From: DATLXH01 sp035576005
GTDB lineage: Bacteria > Acidobacteriota > Thermoanaerobaculia > Gp7-AA8
DNA length: 52,377 nt
Direction: 5' to 3'
NCBI GenBank assembly: GCA_035576005.1
Contig: DATLXH010000027.1
Location: forward strand, 1 to 52,377
This document shows, piece by piece, positions 33,357 through 41,252 of the stretch (position 1 is the stretch's first letter; each line of letters begins with the position of its first letter). Both the position numbers and the translations under genes were made by a program. The notes under the pieces were generated by a model. The model searched no databases and was not told the origin of the DNA. It was given only the letters and a program-made list of their open reading frames with translations.

Positions 33357-34859
33357 TCAGATCTTCATCACGTCGAATTGCTCATGATGCAACGTGTCAT
33401 CAGGTTTGAAAACCAGATGCACAGCCAGAAGCCGCTCGACCTCGCTGAACATCTTGTCCCCTTCACTGAGCAGAACTGCATAGATCTCGGGGTTGACTCG
33501 CACGATGATCTCCTGGCCCTCGTGAACATCGTGCATTTTGACAAGCTGGCGCCAGATCTCGAGGATGACTGTCGTGTTTGACTTGATGCGACCGCTGCCT
33601 GAGCAATACGGACAGGCCTGCGTCAGCGAGCGCTCGAGACTCTGCCGAACGCGCTTTCGTGTCATCTCGATCAGGCCGAACTCGGAGATCTGCAGAATCT
33701 TCGAGCGCGATCGGTCCTTCCGGATCTCTTGTTCCAGCGCCGCGAAGATCTGGTCGCGATTCGCCAGATCCTCCATGTCGATGAAATCGAGGACGATGAT
33801 GCCACCGAGGTCGCGGAGACGGATCTGTCGAACGATCTCTTTGACTGCTTCGAGGTTGGTCCTGAAGACGGTCTCCTCGAGATTCTTCTTGCCGACGTAC
33901 TTGCCTGTGTTCACGTCGATCGCCACCAGCGCTTCCGTCTGATTGATGACGATGTAGCCTCCCGAACGGAGCCAGACCTTCGACTTGAGGGCCTTTTCAA
34001 TCTCCGGCTCGATTCCGAACTGATCGAAGATCGGCTCCTGCCGGCTGTAGAGTCGGACGCTCGCCACGAGATTCGGCTGGATCTGGTCGAGAAACTCCAC
34101 GATCCTCTGATACTGCTCTTCCGAATCGACCCACACTGTCTTGACCTCTGGGGAGAGGACATCACGAATGGTTCTGAGCACCAGGTCCAGATCGTGGTGA
34201 ATGGTGGAAGGAGCTGAGACCTTCTCGGCCCGCGCTCTCACCCCCTCCCAGACGCCGGTGAGATAGGCAAGATCTGCCGCGAACTCTTCTTTCTGACGTT
34301 GCTCACCGGCGGTCCGGACAATGAATCCGCCTGGACCGTTTCGGATGGATGTAAGAATCTGCTTGAGTCGCTCCCGTTCTTCCTCGTTCTCGATTCGTCG
34401 TGAGATGCCGATGTGATTCACCGTCGGCATATAGACCAGGAATCGCCCGGGGAGCGTGATGTGGGTGGTGATCCTCGCGCCCTTGCCGGCAATGCTGTCC
34501 TTTGACACCTGCACGAGGATTTCCTGACCCTCTCGGAGCAGATCGGCGATCGAAGCCTCCGGACGTTGATGGTTACTGCCGTCATCCTCGGCGGCAGGAT
34601 CCACAGCGACGTCTGGTTCGAACTCTTCCACCTCATCGATGACATCGGAGACGTAGAGGAACGCGTCACGCTCGAGCCCGAGATGGACAAATGCCGACTG
34701 CATCCCTGGAAGGACCTTGGTTACGCGGCCTTTGTAGACATTGCCTACGACCGTTTTGTGGCGATTGCGCTCGACCCAGAGCTCGGCGACCTTCCCCTCG
34801 TCGAGGACAGCGATCCGAGACTCATGCCGGGTGGTATTGATGACAATCTCTCGGGACAC
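33357..34859 (-). CDS. rng: Ribonuclease G (RNase E/G family)
   Basis: Endoribonuclease for single-stranded, 5'-monophosphate RNA, with roles in rRNA maturation and mRNA decay. The S1 domain (about 30-125) is split by an acidic insert (EFEPDVAVDPAAEDDGSN). The DNase I-like catalytic domain has the metal-binding aspartates in VAIDVNTGKYVGKKNLEET and IIVLDFIDMED. The zinc-link is CPYCSGSGRIKS. About 500 residues and no long C-terminal scaffold, so RNase G rather than E. Homologue alignment favours GTG 34859 (VSREIVINTT); GTG 34886 is open upstream. Confidence 0.93.
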   Translation of the reverse strand: MSREIVINTTRHESRIAVLDEGKVAELWVERNRHKTVVGNVYKGRVTKVLPGMQSAFVHLGLERDAFLYVSDVIDEVEEFEPDVAVDPAAEDDGSNHQRPEASIADLLREGQEILVQVSKDSIAGKGARITTHITLPGRFLVYMPTVNHIGISRRIENEEERERLKQILTSIRNGPGGFIVRTAGEQRQKEEFAADLAYLTGVWEGVRARAEKVSAPSTIHHDLDLVLRTIRDVLSPEVKTVWVDSEEQYQRIVEFLDQIQPNLVASVRLYSRQEPIFDQFGIEPEIEKALKSKVWLRSGGYIVINQTEALVAIDVNTGKYVGKKNLEETVFRTNLEAVKEIVRQIRLRDLGGIIVLDFIDMEDLANRDQIFAALEQEIRKDRSRSKILQISEFGLIEMTRKRVRQSLERSLTQACPYCSGSGRIKSNTTVILEIWRQLVKMHDVHEGQEIIVRVNPEIYAVLLSEGDKMFSEVERLLAVHLVFKPDDTLHHEQFDVMKI

Positions 34860-34929
34860 GGGCGCGCATTGTAGTTCAGGAGACACGATGTCATCGGGCC
34901 GAGTGGCTGAGGGGCTGAGCCGCGGAGCG

Positions 34930-35066
34930 ACGTTCCCTCTCCCCGGCGGGGAGAGGGAAGCGAGCGAAGCGAAGCAGGGTGAGGGGCGTGAAAGTCTCGC
35001 GATTCCGCAAAATCGTGGCGCTGTCCGTATCTCTAAAGGCCTCTCTCCCGGTCGCTCCTTCGGCCG
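34930..35066. repeat. F3 dispersed repeat, copy 3
   Basis: It starts with the CCCTCTCCCCGGCGGGGAGAGGG palindrome region, then AGCGAGCGAAGCGAAGCAGGG and GGGGCGTGAAAGTCTCGCG, and ends with CTCTCCCGGTCGCT. This is the element at 1-157 in the opposite orientation. It abuts F4 copy B directly, so the 430-bp spacer upstream of RNase G is almost entirely repeat. Confidence 0.85.
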
Positions 35067-35252
35067 CTAGCCCGCATTTCTCACAGACCTTTGTTGTGAG
35101 ACGGCGGAGAGTGGCTTGGATGCGAGGCGCACGGCGATTTTGCGACGAAGGCATAGTCGACACTATGTCGAGGAGCGAAATTGCCGTGCAACGAAGCAGA
35201 CAGGCCGCTATCCGTCGTCTCGCGGCAAAGGTCTGTGAGAAATGCGGGCTAG
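35067..35252. repeat. F4 large palindromic element, copy B
   Basis: A 186-bp element bounded by CTAGCCCGCATTTCTCACAG and its inverse, with the central CATAGTCGACACTATG. The few differences from copy A (12983-13167) are scattered point changes. It ends 37 bp before the start of the DNPH1-like gene and may carry or block its promoter. Confidence 0.92.
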
Positions 35253-35289
35253 TCTACGCTCGTCGCCGACGCTGCTAACATTCGCGCAC

Positions 35290-35736
35290 GTGACCTTCCC
35301 GATTTACTTCTCCGGTTCCATCAGTGGCGGTCGGAGCGACGCCAGCCTCTATCGCACGATCGTTGATCGACTCCAGGAGTCCGGCTACGAAGTTCTCGCC
35401 GGGGCTGTCGCTGATCCCTCGACATCCGCCAGCGGAGAGACACTCTCGAGCAGAGAGCTTTTCGAACGCGACCTCCGATGGATTGCAGATGTGGCAACGC
35501 GGAACGGCGCCCTGGTCGCCGAAGTTTCGGTCCCTTCGACAGGAGTTGGATATGAGATAGCGACGGCCCGCCATCGCTTCGACCTTCCCGTCATCTGTCT
35601 CTATCGCCCCGCCTACACGAAGCGTTGCTCGGCGATGATCGCCGGGGATCGCGGGATCCGCCTCATCGAGTACAGCGAGACCTCGGTGGCAGAGATGCTA
35701 GAGACCCTCGTGGCCGTCCTGAGTCGGCTCCGGTGA
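35290..35736 (+). CDS. DNPH1/Rcl-like 2'-deoxynucleoside 5'-phosphate N-hydrolase
   Basis: A predicted nucleotide-pool enzyme that cleaves the N-glycosidic bond of deoxynucleoside monophosphates, in the nucleoside 2-deoxyribosyltransferase superfamily. From GTG 35290 the 148 residues start VTFPIYFSGSISGGRSD, the phosphate-binding loop of the family. Asp61 in ERDLRWI and Glu89 in PSTGVGYEIA align with catalytic positions of the vertebrate enzyme, and LCLYRP/SAMI-type motifs follow (here ICLYRP, SAMIAGD). Similarity to human DNPH1 recalled from memory is strong. The superfamily also contains transferases, so the exact substrate is inferred. It stands alone just after repeat F4. Confidence 0.8.
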   Translation: MTFPIYFSGSISGGRSDASLYRTIVDRLQESGYEVLAGAVADPSTSASGETLSSRELFERDLRWIADVATRNGALVAEVSVPSTGVGYEIATARHRFDLPVICLYRPAYTKRCSAMIAGDRGIRLIEYSETSVAEMLETLVAVLSRLR

Positions 35737-35775
35737 ATAAAGAAAGAAACCGTCCGGTTACAGGGCCAGCATTTC

Positions 35776-35805
35776 TTGACGGAAGAGAACGGCGTTTGCT
35801 ATTTT
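35776..35805 (+). promoter_or_regulatory. Predicted promoter of tRNA-Asn
   Basis: -35 TTGACG (35776-35781) and -10 TATTTT (35800-35805) are separated by 18 bp and lie about 19 bp before the tRNA. Confidence 0.65.
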
Positions 35806-35823
35806 CCGCCCCCTGCCTCTTAC

Positions 35824-35899
35824 TCCGGCATAGCTCAGTTGGTAGAGCAACGGACTGTTAATCCGTGGGTCGCAAGTTCGAGTCTTGCTGCCGGAGCCA
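35824..35899 (+). tRNA. tRNA-Asn (GTT)
   Basis: A complete cloverleaf. The acceptor stem TCCGGCA pairs with TGCCGGA. The D-arm is GCTC...GAGC. The anticodon arm ACGGA CTGTTAA TCCGT has anticodon GTT. The T-arm is GCAAG TTCGAGT CTTGC. The discriminator is G at 35896 and CCA (35897-35899) is encoded. Confidence 0.97.
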
Positions 35900-35916
35900 A
35901 TTAGATTGAACAACTT

Positions 35917-35948
35917 AGGTCGCCTCGAAAGAGCGACCTTGTTGCTTC
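35917..35948 (+). terminator. Probable terminator of tRNA-Asn
   Basis: AGGTCGC (35917-35923) pairs with GCGACCT (35933-35939) around a 9-base loop, followed by a T-rich stretch (TTGTTGCTT). Confidence 0.6.
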
Positions 35949-36375
35949 CAGCGACACATTAAAGGACACATTGAGATCTGTCCTGACCCTGAACGCAACA
36001 CGTCCAGGTGGCTGAACTGCTTGGCGTCGCTGCCGCTCGCGCTACGCAGCCTTTGATCTTCGACGACGACATTCCTTCTCCCGGAATCGGGAACCATTGG
36101 CACAGGCGCTTCTTCGCTGGCTCTCGACCGACTGCGCGGCAAGCCAGAAAGCAGCCAGACAACGTCACGGCTAGCCGTTCACTGCAGTCGATGGGGACCC
36201 GACGTCGGGTGCTTGAGCCAATCGCTACGAGCGGTGGGGCGACGCTTTCGCACGTACCTCAAACTAGAACTTTCGCGGTCGCTGGCCGCCACTAACCACG
36301 CGCCTAACTCGGCGTTGCGCCGGACATAAGAGCTTCAGGCGTTGGGCTGCGATTTCTGTCCTACGGGTTTTCGAA
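35949..36375. other. Non-coding stretch between tRNA-Asn and the kinase-propeller gene
   Basis: About 430 bp without a convincing gene. Open frames exist on both strands, but none has a start signal or protein-like composition. A faint attC-like pattern on the minus strand (GCCCAAC at 36347-36341 and GTTAGGC at 36308-36302) lies 29 bp beyond the kinase stop; the inner arms do not pair well. It carries none of repeats F1-F6, unlike most other spacers. Confidence 0.5.
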
Positions 36376-39078
36376 CTACTTCTGCGAGCGGAGTGTGCGC
36401 GACCAGTTCACGACGAGATGGAATGGGTTGAGGTCTTCGTCACCGGAGTTTTGAGCGAGCAGAAACCGGCCGTCCGGCGCCACATCGAACCAGGTGCTGT
36501 TCGAGAGGTCCACTGCGAGAGCGACTGGCTGCGTTACCTCGAACACCGTCCCGACCGGAATAGTCATCAGTTTGTTGCCGCTCTTGAAAAACAGCTCTTT
36601 GCTGTCTGCCGACCACCGTGGGAGCGAGCCACCGTCGAACGAGATTTGCCAGCGCTCACCTGGATTCGGAAACGTGGTGACGTAAATCTCCATGCGGCCT
36701 GTTTCCTCAGACGTGTATGCGAGCCAGCGTCCGTCGGGCGAGAGTGCCGCTCCCACCCCTTGATTCCCAGGACCTGTGATCAATGGGCGACACGGCCCGC
36801 CGTCAGGGGAGCAAGAGACAATATCCATCCCGGAAGTGTTCTGCTGAACAATGATAACGATCTGTCGCCCGTCGCGCGACCATGCGCGTATGACGGGCCA
36901 CAAACCTCGGACTGACGTCCCAAGCTCGCGGCGTGAGCCAGCGCCGCTGATCGGTTGCGTCCAGAGTTGCCCTTCGCCACGGAGGGAAACCGCATTAGAA
37001 ATCGCAAGTCGTTGCCCATCAGGAGAGAGAACTGCACTGACCGTGTTGGTGGTCTTCAGATTCGTCGCGCGAGCGAGCGTTCCCTGGACGGTGTTCATCA
37101 CCCAGATGTCGCTTACTGTTCCATCGGAAACCCCGAGCACACCCTTCCTGCCATCGGTCGAGAGACTGCCGGTAATGTAACGTCCCGGTGGACCGACATC
37201 CTCGCCCCGGCGACCGTCCCGTGAGTACCAGGTCAGCTGCTGGAGGCGTGTGGATCGCTTGCGGTAGACGAGCATGCCATTTCGTGACGCCGAGAAGTTG
37301 GCGAGCTCGCGACCCTGGAAGTACTCGAGATTTTCGGCCACCGGCTGGGGAATACCACTGACGCTGAGGTCTCGAAGATCGAAGCGCTGTGCCAACAGAT
37401 TGCTGTTGCGTACAAACAGCAGGTACGGCTCTGCGTACTGAACGTTTGACGCATTCTTCACAATGAGCTTTTTGAGCTTTCCTTCTGTGGAACCGGCATA
37501 GACGTCCCCCTTCGCAGCAGCCGATCCAACGACGTAAAGGACCGTCTTTCCGTTCGGCAGGAAATACGGGTTCCGGTGTGTGATATCAGCACCCTTGTCC
37601 GTGATACGCACCGGCTCGCCCCCAGCTTCGCTGACGCGGAAGAGCGGCGCCTTGATGTCAGGAGCGAAGACGATCGTTCCATCTGAACCCCAACTGCCCC
37701 CGCGACTCGCGGGCGCATCGCAAATCTCCTGCACGGTACCTCCGCTCGAGGAGATGCTCTTTAATTTCGCCTCGGCGAAGAAGCCCAGACTTTCACCGTC
37801 AGGTGACCAGAAAGGGAAGGTTGCTCCTTCACTACCGCGCAGTGCCGTGACCACACCCGACCTGAGGTCGCGTATCGCCAGCGCCACCTGGGTCGCACTG
37901 TTCACTCTTGTGAGATAGGCCAACCGAGTTCCGTCAGGGGCAAGCACCGCGGCTCCAAGGTTAACTTCAGCGATGGAAGTTCCTCTCTCCGGTGACAGCT
38001 CTGCGTGGAGCACGGCCGGGGTGTGCGAGCGACGGGTAAAGTAAGCGGCTGCTGCCGCTGTCGCTACGAGTGCCAGCAAGCAGACCGCCGTCGTGACGAG
38101 GCGCCGCCTCAGGCGACCCGGCCTCGCCGCGGCTGGTTCTGCGGCCATAATCGAACTGCTGTTGCGTGATGCAATCCACCGCATCTCTGCCGCCACATCC
38201 TGGGCACTCTGCCACCGGTCATCCGGCTGCTTCTCCAGACAGCGTGAGATCACATGCTCGAGTGCGGGAGGTGTAACCGGCTGCAGCTCCGTAACGGAGC
38301 GCGGTGTACCGGAGACGATCGCAGCAATCAGAGAAGTCTTCGTCTTACCCTCGAATGCTCGCTGCGCAGTGAGCATCTCGTACAGCAGACATCCGAGCGC
38401 GAAGATGTCGGTGCGCGCGTCGGCTTCATCTCCTTCGAGCTGTTCGGGAGCCATGTACTGAAACGTGCCGAGGATCGTTCCCTTCGCCGTCAGCGGTTTG
38501 TGCTGCGTAGCGTCGGTCGTGTCGAATTGCACCGGCGCGTTCTCAGCGCCCTTCGCGAGGCCGAAGTCGAGCAGCTTCGCGCCCGACTTTGTGATCATGA
38601 TGTTGGCGGGTTTCAGATCGCGATGAACGATGCCAACGCGATGAGCGGCGGCCAGCGCATCGGCGATCTGGGCGCCGTAGCGGAGCACGTCGGAAAGTGG
38701 CATAGGCCCGCGCTCGACACGATCGGCCAGCGTCTGGCCGTCGAGTAGTTCCATGACCAGGTAAAGAGTCGACGGGTTGGGGGTGTCCTGAGCGGTGTGT
38801 CGCTGTGACGATGGCGACGTCGGTACATCGGACGCAGCTTCCCCAACATCGTAGATCTGGCAGATGTTCGGGTGGTTGAGCTGTGAGATCGTCTTCGCCT
38901 CGCGCTCGAAGCGCGCACGAAACTCCGGGTTATGGACGAGCGTGGCGGGAAGAATCTTGATGGCCACGTCGCGCTCGAGCCGTGTGTCGCGTGCACGCCA
39001 GACTTCGCCCATTCCGCCAACACCGAGCGGCGCGGCGAGCTCGTAGGGACCAAGGCGAGTCCCGGCGTTGATCGTCAT
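36376..39078 (-). CDS. Membrane Ser/Thr protein kinase with C-terminal WD40-like (TolB-type) propeller
   Basis: Hanks-type kinase domain at 12-300: glycine loop LGVGGMGEVW, Lys41 in VAIKIL, catalytic HRDLKPAN (Asp154), DFG at 171-173 and APE-like APEQLEG. All key residues are present, so it should be active. A Ser/Thr/Pro-rich insert (about 82-103) lies between the N-lobe strands. One membrane segment (about 328-347) follows a short Arg-rich stretch. The remaining 540 residues form repeated PD40 blades (LAPDGTRLAYLTR, WSPDGESLGFF, LSPDGQRLAIS, LSPDGRWLAYTSE), presumably a periplasmic sensor propeller. This architecture is common in Acidobacteriota. It is monocistronic, with the pseudopilin gene 319 bp upstream on the same strand. 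Confidence 0.95.
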   Translation of the reverse strand: MTINAGTRLGPYELAAPLGVGGMGEVWRARDTRLERDVAIKILPATLVHNPEFRARFEREAKTISQLNHPNICQIYDVGEAASDVPTSPSSQRHTAQDTPNPSTLYLVMELLDGQTLADRVERGPMPLSDVLRYGAQIADALAAAHRVGIVHRDLKPANIMITKSGAKLLDFGLAKGAENAPVQFDTTDATQHKPLTAKGTILGTFQYMAPEQLEGDEADARTDIFALGCLLYEMLTAQRAFEGKTKTSLIAAIVSGTPRSVTELQPVTPPALEHVISRCLEKQPDDRWQSAQDVAAEMRWIASRNSSSIMAAEPAAARPGRLRRRLVTTAVCLLALVATAAAAAYFTRRSHTPAVLHAELSPERGTSIAEVNLGAAVLAPDGTRLAYLTRVNSATQVALAIRDLRSGVVTALRGSEGATFPFWSPDGESLGFFAEAKLKSISSSGGTVQEICDAPASRGGSWGSDGTIVFAPDIKAPLFRVSEAGGEPVRITDKGADITHRNPYFLPNGKTVLYVVGSAAAKGDVYAGSTEGKLKKLIVKNASNVQYAEPYLLFVRNSNLLAQRFDLRDLSVSGIPQPVAENLEYFQGRELANFSASRNGMLVYRKRSTRLQQLTWYSRDGRRGEDVGPPGRYITGSLSTDGRKGVLGVSDGTVSDIWVMNTVQGTLARATNLKTTNTVSAVLSPDGQRLAISNAVSLRGEGQLWTQPISGAGSRRELGTSVRGLWPVIRAWSRDGRQIVIIVQQNTSGMDIVSCSPDGGPCRPLITGPGNQGVGAALSPDGRWLAYTSEETGRMEIYVTTFPNPGERWQISFDGGSLPRWSADSKELFFKSGNKLMTIPVGTVFEVTQPVALAVDLSNSTWFDVAPDGRFLLAQNSGDEDLNPFHLVVNWSRTLRSQK

Positions 39079-39397
39079 TCAACGCACATCCTACGGCATC
39101 GCGCAGTCGGAAAGCACGCTCGATCGAGTCGTCATCGAACAGCACGATGCGGCCAAGACCACACGGGAGTTGACGGGGTCCGTTTCCGCAGATTCTCCAA
39201 CGCGCCAGAAGGATTCACGCACCTCGCAACCGGAGCCATTTTGACCTCGAGGATGTCAAGAGTGTCGGGCCTGGCTGCTCTCTTTCGGCTGGGGCAGCCG
39301 AAGATGCGTGAGTGACGAGTTCCAGATCTCCCCGGCTTCGCGTCTTGTTAGGTCGCCGCTGTTTCCGTCGAAGCGGGACTCGCCAGGCGAAATTCTA
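39079..39397. other. Spacer between pseudopilin and kinase genes
   Basis: 319 bp with no convincing gene, no strong hairpin followed by a T-run, and none of repeats F1-F6. It presumably holds the kinase promoter, but no clear -35/-10 pair is seen. Confidence 0.4.
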
Positions 39398-39934
39398 CTA
39401 ATTCTGCACGCCTACGGGATGCACCACGAACGAACCGCCTGAGAAGACGATGTCACAGTCGAGGTTGTCTGTTGCGGTCTTTTCGTAAGTTGCGTCAGCC
39501 TGACCGTCGCGTCCTCGCGATCGGATTGCGTAAGTATTCGCTGTCGCACCGCCAACCGCCTGATCGGTCGCGAAATCGAGCGGATTTCCCCAACCATCGT
39601 TTCTCGGGACCGTACGGAGGTAGGTTGGAGCGAGTCTGGAGCTCAAATCAGCGTGCGACATCACGCTCGATGGGAATGAGTACCCCTGGCCAGCAGCGTT
39701 ATAAGTGCGCGTATCACCAGCGCGCGCTTCCCACGAAGTTGCGATGGTTTTCATGTCGGTCATCGTTTTCTTCTGTTTCGCGAGATGAAGCGCGTTGCGG
39801 TAATTCACAATCGCGATCGCAGTGAGAATCCCGATGATGAGAACGACGACGAGAATCTCAATCAGCGAGAAGCCGGCACGGCTGTCCCGGGCCCGGTGAC
39901 GACCGGCACTCACTGCGACAGAATAAACAGGCAT
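39398..39934 (-). CDS. Type IV pilin-like / type II secretion pseudopilin
   Basis: Class III signal: a basic leader of about 20 residues (MPVYSVAVSAGRHRARDSRAG), then the prepilin peptidase site G/FSLIEILVVVLIIGILTAIAI with Glu at +5. The C-terminal domain resembles the GspG-type fold (YLRTVPRNDGWGNPLDFATD, then YAIRSRGRDGQAD). From ATG 39934 it has 178 residues; the open frame upstream to 39994 lies outside the conserved leader. It stands alone, away from any pilus or secretion operon, so it would use assembly proteins encoded elsewhere. Confidence 0.88.
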   Translation of the reverse strand: MPVYSVAVSAGRHRARDSRAGFSLIEILVVVLIIGILTAIAIVNYRNALHLAKQKKTMTDMKTIATSWEARAGDTRTYNAAGQGYSFPSSVMSHADLSSRLAPTYLRTVPRNDGWGNPLDFATDQAVGGATANTYAIRSRGRDGQADATYEKTATDNLDCDIVFSGGSFVVHPVGVQN

Positions 39935-40012
39935 GGATGAATGGTAGCAAATCGGCCCTTCGAGAAGAAGCGTTGGGCCGCCCGTAGTTTGCATTCACAG
40001 GAGACAGTTCCC

Positions 40013-41185
40013 ATGCCGATCATACAGACTCTCGCTGCTCGCGACCGCTCATGTAAGCCTGTCCTCGTCTGGACCGACCGGCTCGAGGAAGCTGCGGAGC
40101 GTCAGCTGAGAAACATCGCAACGCTCCCATTCATCTTCAAGCACGTAGCCGCCATGCCCGATGTTCACCTCGGCAAGGGCGCGACGGTGGGGAGCGTCAT
40201 CGCGACACAAAAGGCAGTGATTCCCGCCGCTGTGGGTGTCGATATCGGATGCGGTATGGCAGCTATCCCGACTGACCTAACCTCGAGCGATTTCGGCGAC
40301 GGTGATGTCAGGAGGCTGCGTCAGTCGATCGAGAATTCGGTGCCGGTCGGATTTGACTCGCGTAAGAAGCCGCTTGATGGCGCACTGACATTTGCGCGCG
40401 CACACCGCAACCGGGGTCTTGAACCGAAGCACATCGCTCAACTCGGCACTCTTGGGGGAGGCAATCACTTCATCGAGCTTTGTACCGACGAGTCCGACCG
40501 CGTATGGATCGTTCTGCACTCCGGGTCGAGAAATCTCGGGAACGTGCTTGCCTCCAAACACATCGAGAAGGCAAAAAAGATCATGCAGCAGTCGAAGATC
40601 CGACTGGCCGATCCCGATCTGGCGTACTTCAACGAGGGAACATCGGAGTTTGACGCGTATGTCGCCGATCTCGAGCTGGCGCAGGCATACGCGATGGAGA
40701 ATCGGCGGCTCATGCTTGTCGAGGTCCGCAATGTCGTCGAGCAGTTGTTCGCGAGCCGCAAGCACGGGGTGCGTTTCGGTGAGCCGATCAATTGCCACCA
40801 TAACTACATGTCATGGGAGAACCATTTTGAAACCGATGTGATCGTCACCCGCAAAGGTGCGATCCGCGCTCGCCAGGGTGACATGGGGATCATCCCTGGC
40901 TCGATGGGAACGAAGAGTTACATCGTGCGAGGAAAGGGGAGTGCCGACTCGTTTCATTCGTGCTCCCACGGCGCGGGACGCACCTACTCACGAACGAAGG
41001 CGAAGCAGAAATTCACGGTTGCGGACCTGGCGGCGCAGACCGAAGGAGTTGAATGCCGGAAGGACCGCGGGGTGCTCGACGAGATTCCCTCCGCCTACAA
41101 GAACATCGAAGAGGTCATGGCCAATCAATCAGATCTGGTGGAGATCGTCGCCACTCTCAAGCAATTTCTTTGCGTCAAGGGATAG
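40013..41185 (+). CDS. rtcB: RNA-splicing ligase RtcB
   Basis: GTP- and Mn-dependent ligase joining 2',3'-cyclic phosphate or 3'-phosphate ends to 5'-OH RNA. Visible motifs: PDVHLGKGATVGSVIAT, VDIGCGM (metal Cys), GGGNHFIEL, LHSGSRNLGN, the double histidine INCHHNY and the guanylylation site SHGAGRTYSR. From ATG 40013, with AGGAG upstream, it has 390 residues, a normal length. No rtcA, rtcR or archease gene is nearby, so its regulation and RNA targets are not indicated. Confidence 0.96.
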   Translation: MPIIQTLAARDRSCKPVLVWTDRLEEAAERQLRNIATLPFIFKHVAAMPDVHLGKGATVGSVIATQKAVIPAAVGVDIGCGMAAIPTDLTSSDFGDGDVRRLRQSIENSVPVGFDSRKKPLDGALTFARAHRNRGLEPKHIAQLGTLGGGNHFIELCTDESDRVWIVLHSGSRNLGNVLASKHIEKAKKIMQQSKIRLADPDLAYFNEGTSEFDAYVADLELAQAYAMENRRLMLVEVRNVVEQLFASRKHGVRFGEPINCHHNYMSWENHFETDVIVTRKGAIRARQGDMGIIPGSMGTKSYIVRGKGSADSFHSCSHGAGRTYSRTKAKQKFTVADLAAQTEGVECRKDRGVLDEIPSAYKNIEEVMANQSDLVEIVATLKQFLCVKG

Positions 41186-41252
41186 TCGATTCGTTCGTCG
41201 CCGTGACCCTCGCACCTATCGGACCAGCGCACGAGTGTGATCACTGTGGACC

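Noticed and set aside
36008..36295. 95-codon open frame after tRNA-Asn, starting MAELLGVAAARATQ
   Set aside because: The first residues hint at a helix-turn-helix, but the rest is Arg/Pro/Thr-rich without a fold, and there is no ribosome-binding site; no integrase accompanies it.
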